64,000 nucleotides of DNA from Eutypa lata (lineage: Eukaryota; Ascomycota; Sordariomycetes; Xylariales; Diatrypaceae), in assembly GCA_022661535.1 (NCBI GenBank), contig JAKULF010000010.1:682001-746000 (forward strand). Direction: 5' to 3'. Below are positions 23,901 to 34,809 of this stretch, piece by piece. Every line of letters starts with the position of its first letter. The stretch's first letter is position 1. Below the pieces are notes generated by a model. The model ran no database searches, was not told the origin of the DNA, and worked only from the letters and a program-made list of their open reading frames with translations. Both the position numbers and the translations under genes were made by a program.

Positions 23901-26455
23901 GTCGCTAGCATCCCACCCTTCAAGGTCGGCGCAAAGGCGGGGATGCAGCTGGACAGATGACCTCGGAAATACGCGATCTTCCAAGCGTCCTGACGACTGA
24001 TAGCCCCCTTCGCATAAGCAGCTGCAATCTCGCCGCTAGAGTGGCCGACTACAGCAGTCGGCTTCACACCCCAGCTCCGTAGCAGATCTACTAGAGCTAC
24101 TTGGACCGCTGTGCAAACCGGTTGACTGAGGTCGGCAGATCCCAACTTAGACGATTCCTCGTCCCGAAACATTTCCACTATAGTTAGGTCGCTGTTAGCC
24201 AAGATCTCAAGTCAAATACGTACATACATGCGTGAGAATTCTGAGCAGGTAGAAATCAGGTCGGTGCAACCTACTCGTCAAAGACCAGGGGCAGCCGATT
24301 TCCACCAAGTACTTGCCAGCCGCCTCCAGGCTCATCCTAGCAACGGGCTGCGTGAAGAGTTCTCGGCCCATTGCAAACCACTGCGCGCCTTGACCAGTAA
24401 AGACAAACGCAACGCCTGGTGCGGTAGATGATTTGTTTACACGGTGTGGCTTGACGGAAGACTGCTCTAAGAGAGCTACAGCATCGTTACAGGAGCTGGC
24501 AATGCCGAACGACCGCCAAGGCATAATACTTCGCCTTGAGGCCAGGGTGCGGCAAAAGCGCGTGAACAGCGTCTCTTCTTCCTTCTTGGAAAGCCCACTC
24601 GCAACTTTCTCAGCAAGGTAAGAGGCGTATATTTTTGCATTTCGCTCAATGCCCGCTTGCTCGTGGGATGTCCAGATGATTAGCCTAGGGGTTGATGTAA
24701 GCTTCTCACTGAGTGCGTCGGTCAAGTATCCACGTAAAGAAGGCCAGGTGAGGTCAGGAGTGGTCCCCACCTCAACGCCAGAATCCGGTGTGGAAGTCGC
24801 AGATTCTATAATACCCCGTACGTTGTGGTTACCAGTCAAGCGTCGGGCATGGAGATAGTGATACGCATCGTCAAGGATGCAATGGGCGTTAGTACCCCCA
24901 TAACCAAAGGAGTTGATAGAAATCCGGCGAACTCCACTGCTAGGCCACGGTATAAGCTTCGTAGGAACAGCGAGGTTCCAGTCTTCCATCGGGATCCGTG
25001 GGTTAGGCTTCTCGAACCAAATCGACGGGGGTATCTGGCCCGATTCTAGCATCATTATTCCCTTAACGACCTGAACAAGGCCCGAGCCCCCCTCCAAGTG
25101 GCCGATATTACTTTTAGCGCTGCCCATCCATAGTGGGTCTCCACGGCGTCGAGATTTACCAAATGTGGCGGCCAGGGCAGCGGCCTCCACCGGGTCTCCT
25201 GCCGGAGTTCCGGTTCCGTGGGCCTCGACATAGGCGGTATCACCAAAACCTAAACCGGCTTCCTTGTAGACTCGTCGAATCAGGGCTTCCTGTGCTTCCG
25301 AGGACGGCAGCGTAATTCCTGGTGTATTTCCGTCCTGGTTCACTGCGGTATTCTGGAGAACACCGCGAATTACGTCTCCGTCCTGCAACGCAAGATGTAA
25401 CGGCTTTATCACAACGAAAGCGGCCCATATCCACAGCGATCAGCTTAAAAGCCCATGATGGTGGGATTTGTTTATTACACCTACCTTCTCCACGCGAATA
25501 TCCATTGGCTCTATGATCGAATGAATGGCATTTGCCGTCCGGACTTAGGAAGTGTAGACGGGTCATGGATCCCATGATACCGGGAATAAGCATTAAATTC
25601 GTGCCTCCAATGACAGACTGCGAAGAACATGAGCATCGCGGGCGAACTGGGCCCGAGGAGTTCCGTAGCTTACCATTGTGGTTTCCCCCGTGCGGAGACT
25701 CTGACAACCTAAGTGGAGCGCGGCCATCGACGACGAGCATGCGGTGTCTAAGCTCACACTTGGCCCTTTGAGGTTATAGAACCATGAGATCCTATTGGAC
25801 ATGATGGCGGAGCCGGTACCTTATTGGAATCAGAAAAATTGGACATTATTGAAGTTAAAACTATTTTAACATACCTGTGCCGTGATACAAAGGAAGGTCC
25901 TCTGGGTCGACGGCAAGCATATCGCTATAATCTCTGGTGAAGCATCCTATGAAGCAAGATGTGTTGGATCCATGGACATCTTCCATACGAAAACCCGCTG
26001 CAGCACTAGAGCATCAGCAACTAACTCGGAAGCTACGTACATTGCGATATCAAGTCGGTGGCTAACGTACCATTCTCTATAGCTTCATACGTGCACTCCA
26101 GAGCCATACGCTGCTGGGGATCCATCGCCTTCACCTCGGGAATGGACATGGTGAAGAAAGGAGCATCGAACTCCGAGATATCCCGCTTCATGAAGTGAGC
26201 CTTCTTCACGTTCATGGTGCCTTGGCGTTCATGATGCGGGTGATAGTACGCATCGGCATTGAACCGGTCTGGCGGAATATCACAGAGGGCACTTCGACCT
26301 TCGGACACCATGTCCCAGAGCTTCTGGGGATTTTCTGCATCTCCCGGAAAGCGCCCAGAGATACCGATGATAGCGATTGGCATGACGGGTTCCTCTAGCA
26401 GAGCTGAGGTTGACAGGCCGCCACCGGTCAGGTTGGTCTTCTTGACGTTCTCCAT
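17913..26455 (-). pseudogene. Highly reducing type I polyketide synthase, disrupted
   Basis: Domain order is KS-AT-DH-MT-psiKR-ER-KR-ACP, that of fungal reducing PKSs, which build methylated, reduced chains in the cytosol. Visible active-site motifs: KS DTACSSS (Cys codon 25,737-25,739), EAHGTGT and NIGHLEGG; AT GHSSGE (about 24,030); DH HKVQGSxxYPGAG and HPATLDN; MT LEIGGGTAG (about 21,595); ER GAAGGVGQ; KR GGGGGLA and LSSS...NYSAG; ACP GVDSLLAVELR (about 18,060). Readable exons: 26,455-26,071, 25,997-25,875, 25,819-25,674, 25,617-25,485, 25,426-24,275, 24,177-21,294, 21,233-21,143, 21,074-18,941, then from 18,860. Six lesions interrupt this: no usable acceptor before 25,426, a 1-nt loss near 21,180, in-frame TGA at 20,206-20,208, a 1-nt loss near 19,885, a 1-nt gain in the C run at 18,398-18,402 and a 1-nt loss near 18,008. 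The ancestral stop would be at 17,913-17,915. Every catalytic motif survives, so decay is recent or some lesions are assembly errors. There is no thioesterase domain; the FSH1 hydrolase at 31.6 kb is the likely release enzyme. Confidence 0.88.
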
Positions 26456-27054
26456 ATCTCTAAGTTTGGCCTTCTTAAATTTTGGACAAGGAATGATAGT
26501 GACGTGCTAAAATGAAATCTGGCAAGGGTATCTCGAAAGTTTAAGGAAGGGGAAATTGGCTTAGAGCTGAAGCAGCGACAGAATTGTGCCGGCATCTAAG
26601 AATGAAAGGACGTAGCATCATATTTCATCGATATTCCAAATTCATGCTAATCCTTAGAACTTGATTTCCACGCAATGACTGAAGTGTATACCAATACTAC
26701 AATTGCCAAAGTCTGCCTGCCACGGCGCAAGCCCCATGCACGAACAGTGAATTCTAGAGCGCGGCACAGACGATGGATGGTGTTCATTATGGTCAGACAA
26801 AGCCCCCGACTTGTAGGAGCGAGTGTTAGCTCGGTGACATGGCTCTCGGTCAGCAAAAATGACATGAGAAACCCCTTCGCTTATCGTATAGCTGTAAAGA
26901 ACGGCGACATTTCTACCATAGCTTCAAGAGAGGTAATTACCAACAGCAACGGTGGGACACCTATTTCCATAAGTAGCCGTTCGTGAGGACGCTGTCCCCC
27001 GCGCTACTAGACAACCCTTTACGGACAACATCGTACCTACAGGCGAGCTCCACC
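26456..27054. promoter_or_regulatory. Divergent promoter between PKS and glycosyltransferase
   Basis: About 600 bp separates two genes transcribed away from each other, so both promoters must lie here. Shared divergent promoters are common in fungal metabolite clusters. I see no clear TATA box and no convincing palindromic site for a zinc-cluster regulator. Small open frames on both strands here have no recognisable content. Confidence 0.5.
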
Positions 27055-28748
27055 ATGTGGAATACACGAATGGAACGAGGAACAACGAGACGGGTACTGG
27101 TCGTGGTTACAGCGGGTGGTTATACCAACGCAGGTACGGATAAAGTCCGGGGTGATGTTGTTGGCAATGACTAATATGCACATCTATAGCACCACTGCTA
27201 GAGATAGCAGCGATCCTGGCATCGCGCGGGTACACCATCGAGTTTGCTACCCTCGATGGTCGTGAAATCTGGCTATCTGACCGGCCGTTCGTCTCTCGTC
27301 TTCACGTACTAGGGCCAGCTGTACAGGCAGCCGTGGAGGAGGAGAACTATCTACTCATGTCCACTTGGTCAAGTAGTATCGTAAGCTCTTGGGAGACGCT
27401 ATTCGCGGCGCGGAGGTTCCTCGGGTCCTCATGGCCCCAGACCTACACTGGCCTGAAACAACTCGCAGCCGACCCGGACACAAGGCCGGATTATATTTTA
27501 GCCGATTATCTAGTGGAGGCCGCCCGTGATGTGAGCCTGGAGGAAGGCATTCCGCTTGCCATGCACTGGCCGCAGATGCCCACGGCTATGTTATCAGCAC
27601 CGTATATACCGGGTGCGCCCGGTTTGCAGATCGAGGTGCTCACATCAGAATTTGCTACCATCTGGCAAAGGCTCAAGAACGAGGTCGCCATGTACACCTC
27701 ATTGCCTCATTATCTGCGCTATCTGGGATGGTCTAGGAAGATGCGAGCCAGCCGTGGCGTATCCCGGCGACTTCCCACCCCCAACAAGCCCGACTACCTG
27801 TGTCTTGTCAACTCCTTCTTTGGTCTGGAAGCCGCTAAGGACCTACCCCCCAACGTGGCTGCGATCGGTCCGATTCTCGCTGATATGGTACCGACAGTAA
27901 CTGCTGAGCCTTATGTCTCGTTCCTCCAATCCCGGCGGAAGGTTCTGTACATCTCGCTAGGCACCCACGTTCTGCTGCCGGAGAAGACCATTCTCCAGAT
28001 CTTGGCGGGCGCCCTTGCTGCGATGGAGGATGGGGTGGTGGACGGTATTATCTGGCCACTCCATGCTAAAGCGAGCAAACAGCTCGACCCTTCTGTTCGG
28101 CTGAGTGAGGTGATGAGTAACATGAGATCGCCAAGTCCTTCCCTGAAGGCCATGACGTTAGGCGACCTATTGAGCAACCGTTGCCCATCCGTCCTGTTCG
28201 TTGGATATGCACCCCAGCGCGCGTTACTTGGCGACGCTCGTGTGGTGGTATTCCTCAGTCACGTGGGAGCCTCGTCGACCAACGAAGCGGTCTATGCAGG
28301 CGTCCCCCTGGTCACAGTGCCTGGCTACTTCGACCAGATCCAAAATGCCATGCGCTTACGCGATTCTGGGGTATCCGTGCCGCTGCAAAAAGAGACCCTA
28401 CAGACGCAAGAGGTGAGGCTGGCCATTACATGCATCATGAAGGATCTGGATCGTGGGGGCCCTATATCTGTAAACGTGCGGCGGATGCGCGGGCTGGCTA
28501 GGATCGCCGTGCGCCGTAAGCACCTCGGCGCGGACCTGATCGAGGAACACATGGTGGACTGGGAGGGTAGGGAGCAAGAGAAAAGATTAGGTGGTACGAT
28601 GAGGCCAAGAGGAATGCATCTGCAAACGGCTGATGCGCGAATGCCATATTGGAAGGCCAAGAATTGGGACTTGACGGTAATGGTGGGAACGGCGACATTT
28701 CTACTGGTCGGCATTGTGGCAGTAGCAGTCACTTTGCCGCAGTTATAA
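27055..28748 (+). CDS. UDP-glycosyltransferase-like protein (GT1), C-terminal membrane anchor
   Basis: Transfers a sugar from a UDP-sugar to a small lipophilic acceptor, here most likely the cluster's polyketide. Two exons, 27,055-27,133 and 27,190-28,748 (intron 27,134-27,189, CTATAG acceptor), give 545 residues, a normal size for fungal GT1 enzymes. The start ATG at 27,055 has a good context (CACCATG) and leads straight into the N-terminal Rossmann strand RRVLVVVTAGGYTNA. The C-terminal donor-binding region includes FVGYAPQRALLGD and SHVGASSTNEAVYAGVP followed by DQIQNA, which matches the GT1 signature (the usual H-G-G reads H-V-G). The last 25 residues (LTVMVGTATFLLVGIVAVAV) form one membrane helix, as in ER-anchored UGTs. 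The frame is intact. It is divergent from the PKS, 600 bp away, and co-oriented with the P450 and hydrolase. Sugar and acceptor cannot be told from sequence. Confidence 0.88.
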
Positions 28749-29292
28749 GCCCTTGCGTCCTGACTAAAGGATTTCGGTGGCAGCAATCGAGGAATACAAC
28801 CTGGATGATGAAATTGATGCAAGAGACTTTCGTATCTGCCCTGCTACCCGAGTCACATGCAGGGCTGCAGAGGAGCTGCAAGGTACTTAAGGTAAGATTG
28901 CTTACTACGAAGGACACAGTAAATAAATGTCTGACAACGCACAGACCATGCAATGTGTAAGTATCAAGAGTCAGGTATATCCGTATATCCCAAAATGCTC
29001 CCGGTGACTTTGCTTGTCCTCACTATCCCCACAACAAGACAAGATTCAAGATTGTGATGCTGTATGTGTGTAGAGTGTAGACTATTGCTCACGTAGTCGC
29101 CGGGCTTTTACAACGCAGTTGCTGATGTACAACTGCCAGAGCTCAGCCTTTAAAGGGCGCGCTCTCGGCGAGGGAGCAAGACAAACTGCATTGCAATAGA
29201 TAACGGAAATGCTACAGGAACTCATGGGCTATTTATCATAGAGCTGCTGTTCGCAATCATTCAGCGTTAAGTTGTATTCGCTTCTGGAAACA
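28749..29292. other. Intergenic: UGT 3' end and P450 promoter
   Basis: No gene is visible in 540 bp. It carries the 3' region of the glycosyltransferase and the promoter of the P450. A GGGCGCGCTC segment near 29,156 is GC-rich but not a recognised site. Confidence 0.5.
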
Positions 29293-31231
29293 ATGCGGAA
29301 CTCCGACACGTCTACTATCCCAATGGTATCGCTACTAGGTGTCGCAGAGTGTGCCATATTGGCACTGTGTTTCTATTATTTCGGCCTCGTAGTACACAGG
29401 CTCCTTTTCAGCCCTCTGAAGGCCTTCCCGGGCCCCAAGATCGCTGCTGCGACATTTTGGTATGTAGTTGAACGATCCTGTACCTGAAACTAGTTCCCGT
29501 CGCTCAGATGGTATGCACTTAGGTATGAATTTTACTACGACGTGGTGCTTGGCGGCCAGTACACTTTCCATGTCGCCAAGCTCCACGCCAAATACGGGCC
29601 GGTCGTGCGCATCAATCCACAGGAGCTTCATGTGAACGATCCTGAGTTTTACGATGAATTGTACGCGGGCGGCGGTCGTCGCCGCCATAAATGGTTCTGG
29701 GCCTCGAGAGCATTCGGCGCAGATCTTTCCACGTTCGCGACAGCGCTCCACGATGTTCATAAAACCCGCCGGTCCGCTTTGAATCCTTTCTTCTCCATGG
29801 CACGCGTGAGAAGGCTGGAGCGTCCCATTCAGAACAAGGTCGACACCTTCATAGGGAGGGTCAAGGAAGCCCAAGAAGAAGGCACGATGTTGCGCCTCGA
29901 CGTAGCGTTTGCCGCGTATTCAGCAGGTAACCCCCACCCCCTCCTCTCCCCCGGCATCGATGGAGCCCCTGAGTGGCGCTAATAGGAGGATCGGATTAGA
30001 TGTTATCATGGAATATGCGTTCGGCCAGTCCTCTAGGAAGCTGGAGGCTCCTGACTTCGATGATGATTTCCACGAAGCCTGCATCAACGGCGGGAGACAG
30101 TTATTCCTCACTAGGCATTTCCCTATCCTCCTCCGGCTTATAAAAGTAGTACCGCCTGGGGTGATGCTCAAGTGCAATCCCGCCATGGCCTCCTTCTTCG
30201 CCATGCACAGAGACATAGGAGCGCAAGCTAGAGCACTGTACGACCGAGAACCTGTCGCAACCAATATGCCCTTGTATTTGCTCTGCTATAGCTCTAGAGA
30301 AGAAAAGAGGAAAGAAAGCATCTAGGACCTGAAGGGGGGCGCTCCCACCCTTTATAGGGCTCTGTGGAGCTACTCCACCACCTAGACCAGGGGGTCTGCT
30401 ATCGTGACAGAACCGAACGCAGCAGGGCCGCGCGATGGAAAGTCGACCATTTTCCACGAGATCCTAGCTAGCAAGCTACCGGCCGAAGAAAAGACATTCC
30501 AGCGGCTTGCTACCGACGGAGGGGCATTGGTAGGTGCAGGCACGGTCACGACAGCCTGGGCTATAACGGTGGCTGTATTCCAGCTACTTCGACACCCGGG
30601 TTGCCTAGACAAGCTCAAACGCGAAATCTCCGAGGCCATACCAGCATCGGCGGCAGCTTCCAGACAAGAACACGCCCAATTACTACCTACGTTGGAAAAC
30701 CTGCCCTACCTATCCGCAGTAATCCAAGAAGCTCTGAGGCTCAGCTATGGGGTCTCGGGACGCCTTGCCCGTATTGCACCAGATGAAGTCCTCAAAGTAC
30801 AAGGTAAAGATCATGTTACCGTTCGCAAAGACGGAGAGTGCATGGAGCGGGAATGGCTCATTCCGCCCGGTACCCCTGTCTCGATGACACAATTACTGTT
30901 GTGTCGAGATGAGCGTATCTTCCCATCCCCTTTCGAATTCCGACCAGAACGATGGATAGAGGAACCTGGGCTTGGAAAATTCCAGGTGGCTTTCAACAAA
31001 GGGTCGCGTATTTGCCTTGGTAAAAATCTCGCATTAGCCGAGACGTATCTTATGCTCGGTACTTTATTTCGGCTGTACGGGTCAAGGGCGGTTAGGGTGC
31101 CGGAGGATTTGGGGTTTCTGGAGCTCTGGGAGACAGACGAAAGCGACGTGGAGTGTTCTATCGATGCCTTCGTTCCCTTGCCGAAAATTGGAAGTAAAGG
31201 GGTGAGATGTAAGGTGTACCAGAGAAATTGA
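29293..31231 (+). CDS. Cytochrome P450 monooxygenase
   Basis: A haem-thiolate enzyme, probably hydroxylating or epoxidising the cluster's polyketide. My model has exons 29,293-29,459, 29,523-29,926, 30,000-30,273 and 30,391-31,231, about 561 residues. An N-terminal membrane helix (LLGVAECAILALCFYYFG) is followed by the proline hinge FPGPK. Motifs in order: I-helix GAGTVTT, ExxR (EALR), FRPERW, and the haem loop FNKGSRICLG with its Cys codon at 31,013-31,015. The first two introns are clear (GTATGT...CTTAG; GTAACC...ATTAG). The third is less certain: stops at 30,323 and about 30,378 lie in frame between exons 3 and 4, so an intron must span them. The best pair is GTATTT at 30,274 with CCAG ending at 30,390; GTCGCA at 30,254 with CCTAG is an alternative. 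The gene appears intact. It sits between the UGT and the hydrolase on the same strand. Confidence 0.88.
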
Positions 31232-31633
31232 TAGGTATTCCGGCCCTCTCTGGGTGTATTATTATATAATCAATATATGCCATCAGGTGCCTTTAGGTAT
31301 ATCAATTACTCTGTAGACTACCTATTCTGCCAATCTTAGTTGGCTTTGCCGTTACACACTCCCTGCCGTTGCATCATCCATATTTTGTGTAACAGCCAGT
31401 TGTAACTAGGTTGTTACCGTCATCTCGGACCATTCCATCTCCCCACCCGCCCTGTAAGCTAACATCGCGACTTTATTTCAGTAAACGGTTTGAATTTCTA
31501 AGGCACTAGCCTACTACTACGATATTAAAAAATGCTTTATATTCCACTGGTATGAACTGCAGGACCATCTTCGAGTTTCCTCGCACTAAACCGTGCTAGT
31601 GTTCTGATTTGCCAGTTTTCCCTTTTTTTTAAG
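31232..31633. other. Intergenic: P450 3' end and hydrolase promoter
   Basis: About 400 bp without a frame. A pyrimidine-rich CCCTTTTTTTT run lies 4 bp upstream of the hydrolase start, typical of fungal promoters. TATATAAT-like AT runs near 31,262 probably belong to the P450 3' region. Confidence 0.5.
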
Positions 31634-32407
31634 ATGAAGTTCCTTTGCCTCCATGGAATGGGCACCAATGCCAGTGTGTATGAAGCACAATTAGCACCCA
31701 TACGGGCGCAGATGGACCCTGCGCATGAGTTTATTTTCGTGGAAGGTCTTACGGAATGTCGGCCTGCGGAAGGCGTCTCGAACTTCTTCTCGGGCCCTTT
31801 CTATTGCTACTACAACAAGCCGACCGTGGAGTGCATTCAAGCAGCGTACGACCTAATCCAAGAGATAGTTGAGGAAGAAGGGCCTTTCCACGGGGTCTTT
31901 GGCTTCTCTCAAGGAGGCGCAATAGCAGCATCTCTCCTACTACATCATCAGAAGGTAGCTCCGTACTCGCCAAGCCTTTTCAACTTTGCCGTTTTCACAT
32001 GCGCCAGCTTGCCGTTCGACTTGAATACAAAGCACCAAGAACACCCCTACGACACGGTAATACATCCAAAAACTGGTGTGATCTCAGTCTCCGACTGGCG
32101 TCCGGGAAAAAGCAGAGTTGAGCCAGAAGAGATCAATGGATTCATCGTACCTCCCGAGCCCGGGGACATTATGTTACGTCGTTATCATCCGGCGCGAGAG
32201 ACCACAAGAATCCAGATTCCCACAGTCCACATCATGGCCCAGGCGGATCCCTTCCTTCCTCAACAGCAAGCACTGGCAGAACTCTGTGATGATAAAGGCA
32301 TCCTAGAGCATGAACTCGGTCACCAGCTCCCACGTGGTGGTGCATTCCCCCAAAAGTCAACGGCACTCATACAGGAAGCTATCACGAAAGCCATGTTCAA
32401 ATGTTGA
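31634..32407 (+). CDS. FSH1-family serine hydrolase (LovG-like, likely polyketide release enzyme)
   Basis: A single-exon, 257-residue alpha/beta hydrolase. The catalytic triad is visible: nucleophile Ser92 in GFSQGG, Asp205 in MAQADPF and His230 in LGHQLPRG. The N-terminal MKFLCLHGMGTNASVY is the FSH1 hallmark (LCLHGxGxN). In the lovastatin cluster a protein of this family, LovG, releases the product from a reducing PKS lacking its own thioesterase. The PKS here also ends at its ACP, so the same role is a reasonable inference, as is a free esterase acting on a cluster intermediate. Size is normal (about 230-280 residues) and the frame is fully open, in contrast to the PKS it would serve. No signal peptide, so it is cytosolic. 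Confidence 0.9.
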   Translation: MKFLCLHGMGTNASVYEAQLAPIRAQMDPAHEFIFVEGLTECRPAEGVSNFFSGPFYCYYNKPTVECIQAAYDLIQEIVEEEGPFHGVFGFSQGGAIAASLLLHHQKVAPYSPSLFNFAVFTCASLPFDLNTKHQEHPYDTVIHPKTGVISVSDWRPGKSRVEPEEINGFIVPPEPGDIMLRRYHPARETTRIQIPTVHIMAQADPFLPQQQALAELCDDKGILEHELGHQLPRGGAFPQKSTALIQEAITKAMFKC

Positions 32408-32662
32408 TGTGTGCACTGGACTCAAGGAAAGCTCCAAGTCTTGAAAGAGAGGAGTGTTGACACGTGAAGGACGATAAGGAGAACAAGGAGCCGAACGCTG
32501 TCTTTGGAGCCCTAACCATCGTCTCTACCTAAACATAACTCAAACACCTACACAGGGAAACTGCACTATTATTATCGACACAATCCCCATAGATAAACAT
32601 ACAATTGTGGTGACCGACAGTATTGCTGGTACCTTAGTTATAATTACAAAGCAAAAACGACG
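32408..32662. other. Convergent intergenic region
   Basis: This short gap lies between the hydrolase (plus) and the regulator fragment (minus), whose 3' ends face each other. No additional gene or clear terminator motif can be named. Confidence 0.45.
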
Positions 32663-33682
32663 TTATGTAGCTCTCAAGTCATGAATTAAACTCTGTAACG
32701 TCGCGCAGATGCCACCCAGTCGCTGAGGTGTGCCACTGCTGCCGCCTGCGTTCCCTTCCATAGGCCCATATACCCTTTTCAACTGTGTTAAGTGGAAGTC
32801 CATCGACATTGCATCCGAAAGTATCTGAAGGCGCCCTTGCGTCGTACCCTACCAATGCATTTCCGCGGTGTCGGTAGCACCGAGTAAACTCTCATGCGTG
32901 CTCTGCGCTGGGCTCGGCCAGTGTCGGGACTGTACCACCGTCCTCAACATATCGGTGGTTTGCTGATACACGTCCACCACGATGGTGATGACAGACGCGG
33001 CTAGGAGTAAACAGGGGGAGGAGGAACCGTCGCGAGGCGCGCTCCAGTGGCTGCTTAATAGGCCTACCACAACGTCGCAGAGGGATGACACCGAGGCAAG
33101 GAATCCCTCGAATTCTTTCCTCTTCTCGGTTTCGAAATAGCGGCCTCCGATTTCGCGCTTAGCTTGAAGAGCAAAGAGGAGGTGCGAGAGCTCGGCATAG
33201 AGATGGAGACTACCCTGCGCGCATTCTTGTTGCTTCACTCCTTCCACTGGGGGTATAACCACGATCTGTTCTACCCCTGTCTTTTGCGGATATCTAACTT
33301 TCTCGGCAGCTTCATGGTGGTTGTTGAGCAAGTTCTGGCCTGCTCTTTTACTCAACCCGCGATTAATTGCGTCGTTGGGTTCATGCAAGAACCGATCTTC
33401 AGCTGTCTCTTGGTGATGGCTAGAAGAAAATCTGGGACCTAGCTCTATAGGGTCGGTACTAGGTGGTTGTGGTTCTTGATCGGTGTTGTCGTGCATAGGG
33501 CCCGGATTGACTGTGATCCAGGGAATAGGTTCGGAATTGAGACTACTAACGTTACCACCCCAGGTCCCAGCGAAGTAAGACGTCTCATTTGCTAGGTTAC
33601 GTGTTTCTTCCGTAGTAACAAAAACATATTCGTGTTGCTTGGAGCTGTCATTGGTGGTGTTGCCCGCCGCGGTGCTGATCAC
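32663..33682 (-). pseudogene. AflR-like regulator fragment lacking a visible DNA-binding domain
   Basis: The open frame (33,682-32,849, 277 residues) resembles the C-terminal part of AflR-type zinc-cluster regulators: an LHLYAELSHLL segment, then FxxxLxxVSSLCDVVVGLLS and a hydrophobic CLLLAASVITIVVDVYQQ stretch. Two things are odd. First, no Zn2Cys6 cysteine motif exists in the frame or in the 300 bp upstream. The frame has no ATG, and an ACTTAG splice-acceptor-like site at its start suggests that a 5' exon is missing. Second, a TAG at 32,849-32,851 ends the frame, yet the same frame continues to a TAA at 32,663 with a plausible regulator-like tail (DFHLTQLKRVYGPMEG). A phase-0 intron skipping the TAG (GTACAG near 32,930 to TTCAG) is possible. 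If it was the cluster activator, it can no longer bind DNA by itself. The family call is by pattern only. Confidence 0.6.
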
Positions 33683-34180
33683 TAAGTGCGTACCATTAGT
33701 TACCTAATCTTCCCCTGAAACTATATGTTTTTGGTTTTTACTTCTTACTCCCTTTCATATGAAACAGCATGGGTAACAGGGTAGATAAGGACTTCTAAGG
33801 GAATCAGATTGTTGGTCAGCTGAAACATCAAAGTTTACCTTAATAAAACGAAGGTACTTAGGAATTGCATATTCTTTAATACTGTTTTATCGTATCAAAA
33901 TTGCTTTTCATAACTAAATTACAGCGGCCGAGGAAGTTAATTATATTAAATAATTAAAACTTTATCATGTCCGAAGAACATTTTTATTCTGAGTTCCTCG
34001 AAAATTAACCGTAAAATTCGGAGTAAAATCAAGGTTGGCACGAATAACGGATATTGATAAAAATACCCTTCGCGGATTGGTCGAATTCGGGCTAATAAGG
34101 GATTTAAATGGGCCAGAATTCAACTAATGGCCCTTAGTTCGGAGCTAAAATGGCGCTAGGGATTTGATTGGTCCTAAAAA
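33683..34180. other. Boundary zone upstream of the regulator fragment
   Basis: Composition becomes AT-richer from about 33,830. The missing first exon of the regulator is expected here, but no cysteine-rich reading was found on either strand. It runs into the minisatellite region. Confidence 0.45.
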
Positions 34181-34716
34181 AGATTCAGCACTTTGATTGG
34201 GTGCATCCTTCAGGTTTTATGGGCCACTTAGCTTTAACCACCTACAACCTACAGCTTTTAAACCTACCCTACAAACCTACCCTACAGCTTTCAAACCTAC
34301 AGCCTACAGACCTACCCTACAGCTTTCAGACCTACAGCCTACAGACCTACCCTACAGCTTTTAGATCTACAGCTTACAGACCTACAGCCTACAGACCTAC
34401 AGCTTTTAAACCTACAAACCTACAAATTTACAGCTATAGGTGGCTGTAGCAGCTGTACGGTGGCAACAGCTAAGTAGCTTGCAAACCTACCCTACAGCTA
34501 ACCTACAGCTGTATATAAATAGCTGTAACAGCTGTAAATGACTGTAGCAGCTGTAAGTCTAAAAGCTGTAAGTGGCAGCAGCTAAGTGGCTTACAAACCT
34601 ACCCTGCAACGTATAAACCTACAACTTTCAAACCTACCCTGTAACGTATAAACCTACAGCTTTTAGACCTACAGGTGTAAGTGGCTATAACAACTGTACA
34701 GTGGCAGCAGTTATAG

Positions 34717-34809
34717 GGGCTGTGACAGCTGACGGGGGCTGTGACAGCTGACGGGGGCTGTGACAGCTGACGGGGGCTGTGACAGCTGACGGGGGCTGTG
34801 ACAGCTAAC
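34717..34809. repeat. 19-bp tandem array A, about 5 copies
   Basis: The unit GGGGCTGTGACAGCTGACG is repeated head-to-tail almost without change. Period is exactly 19 bp. The near-perfect copies contrast with the diverged surroundings and point to recent expansion. Confidence 0.9.
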
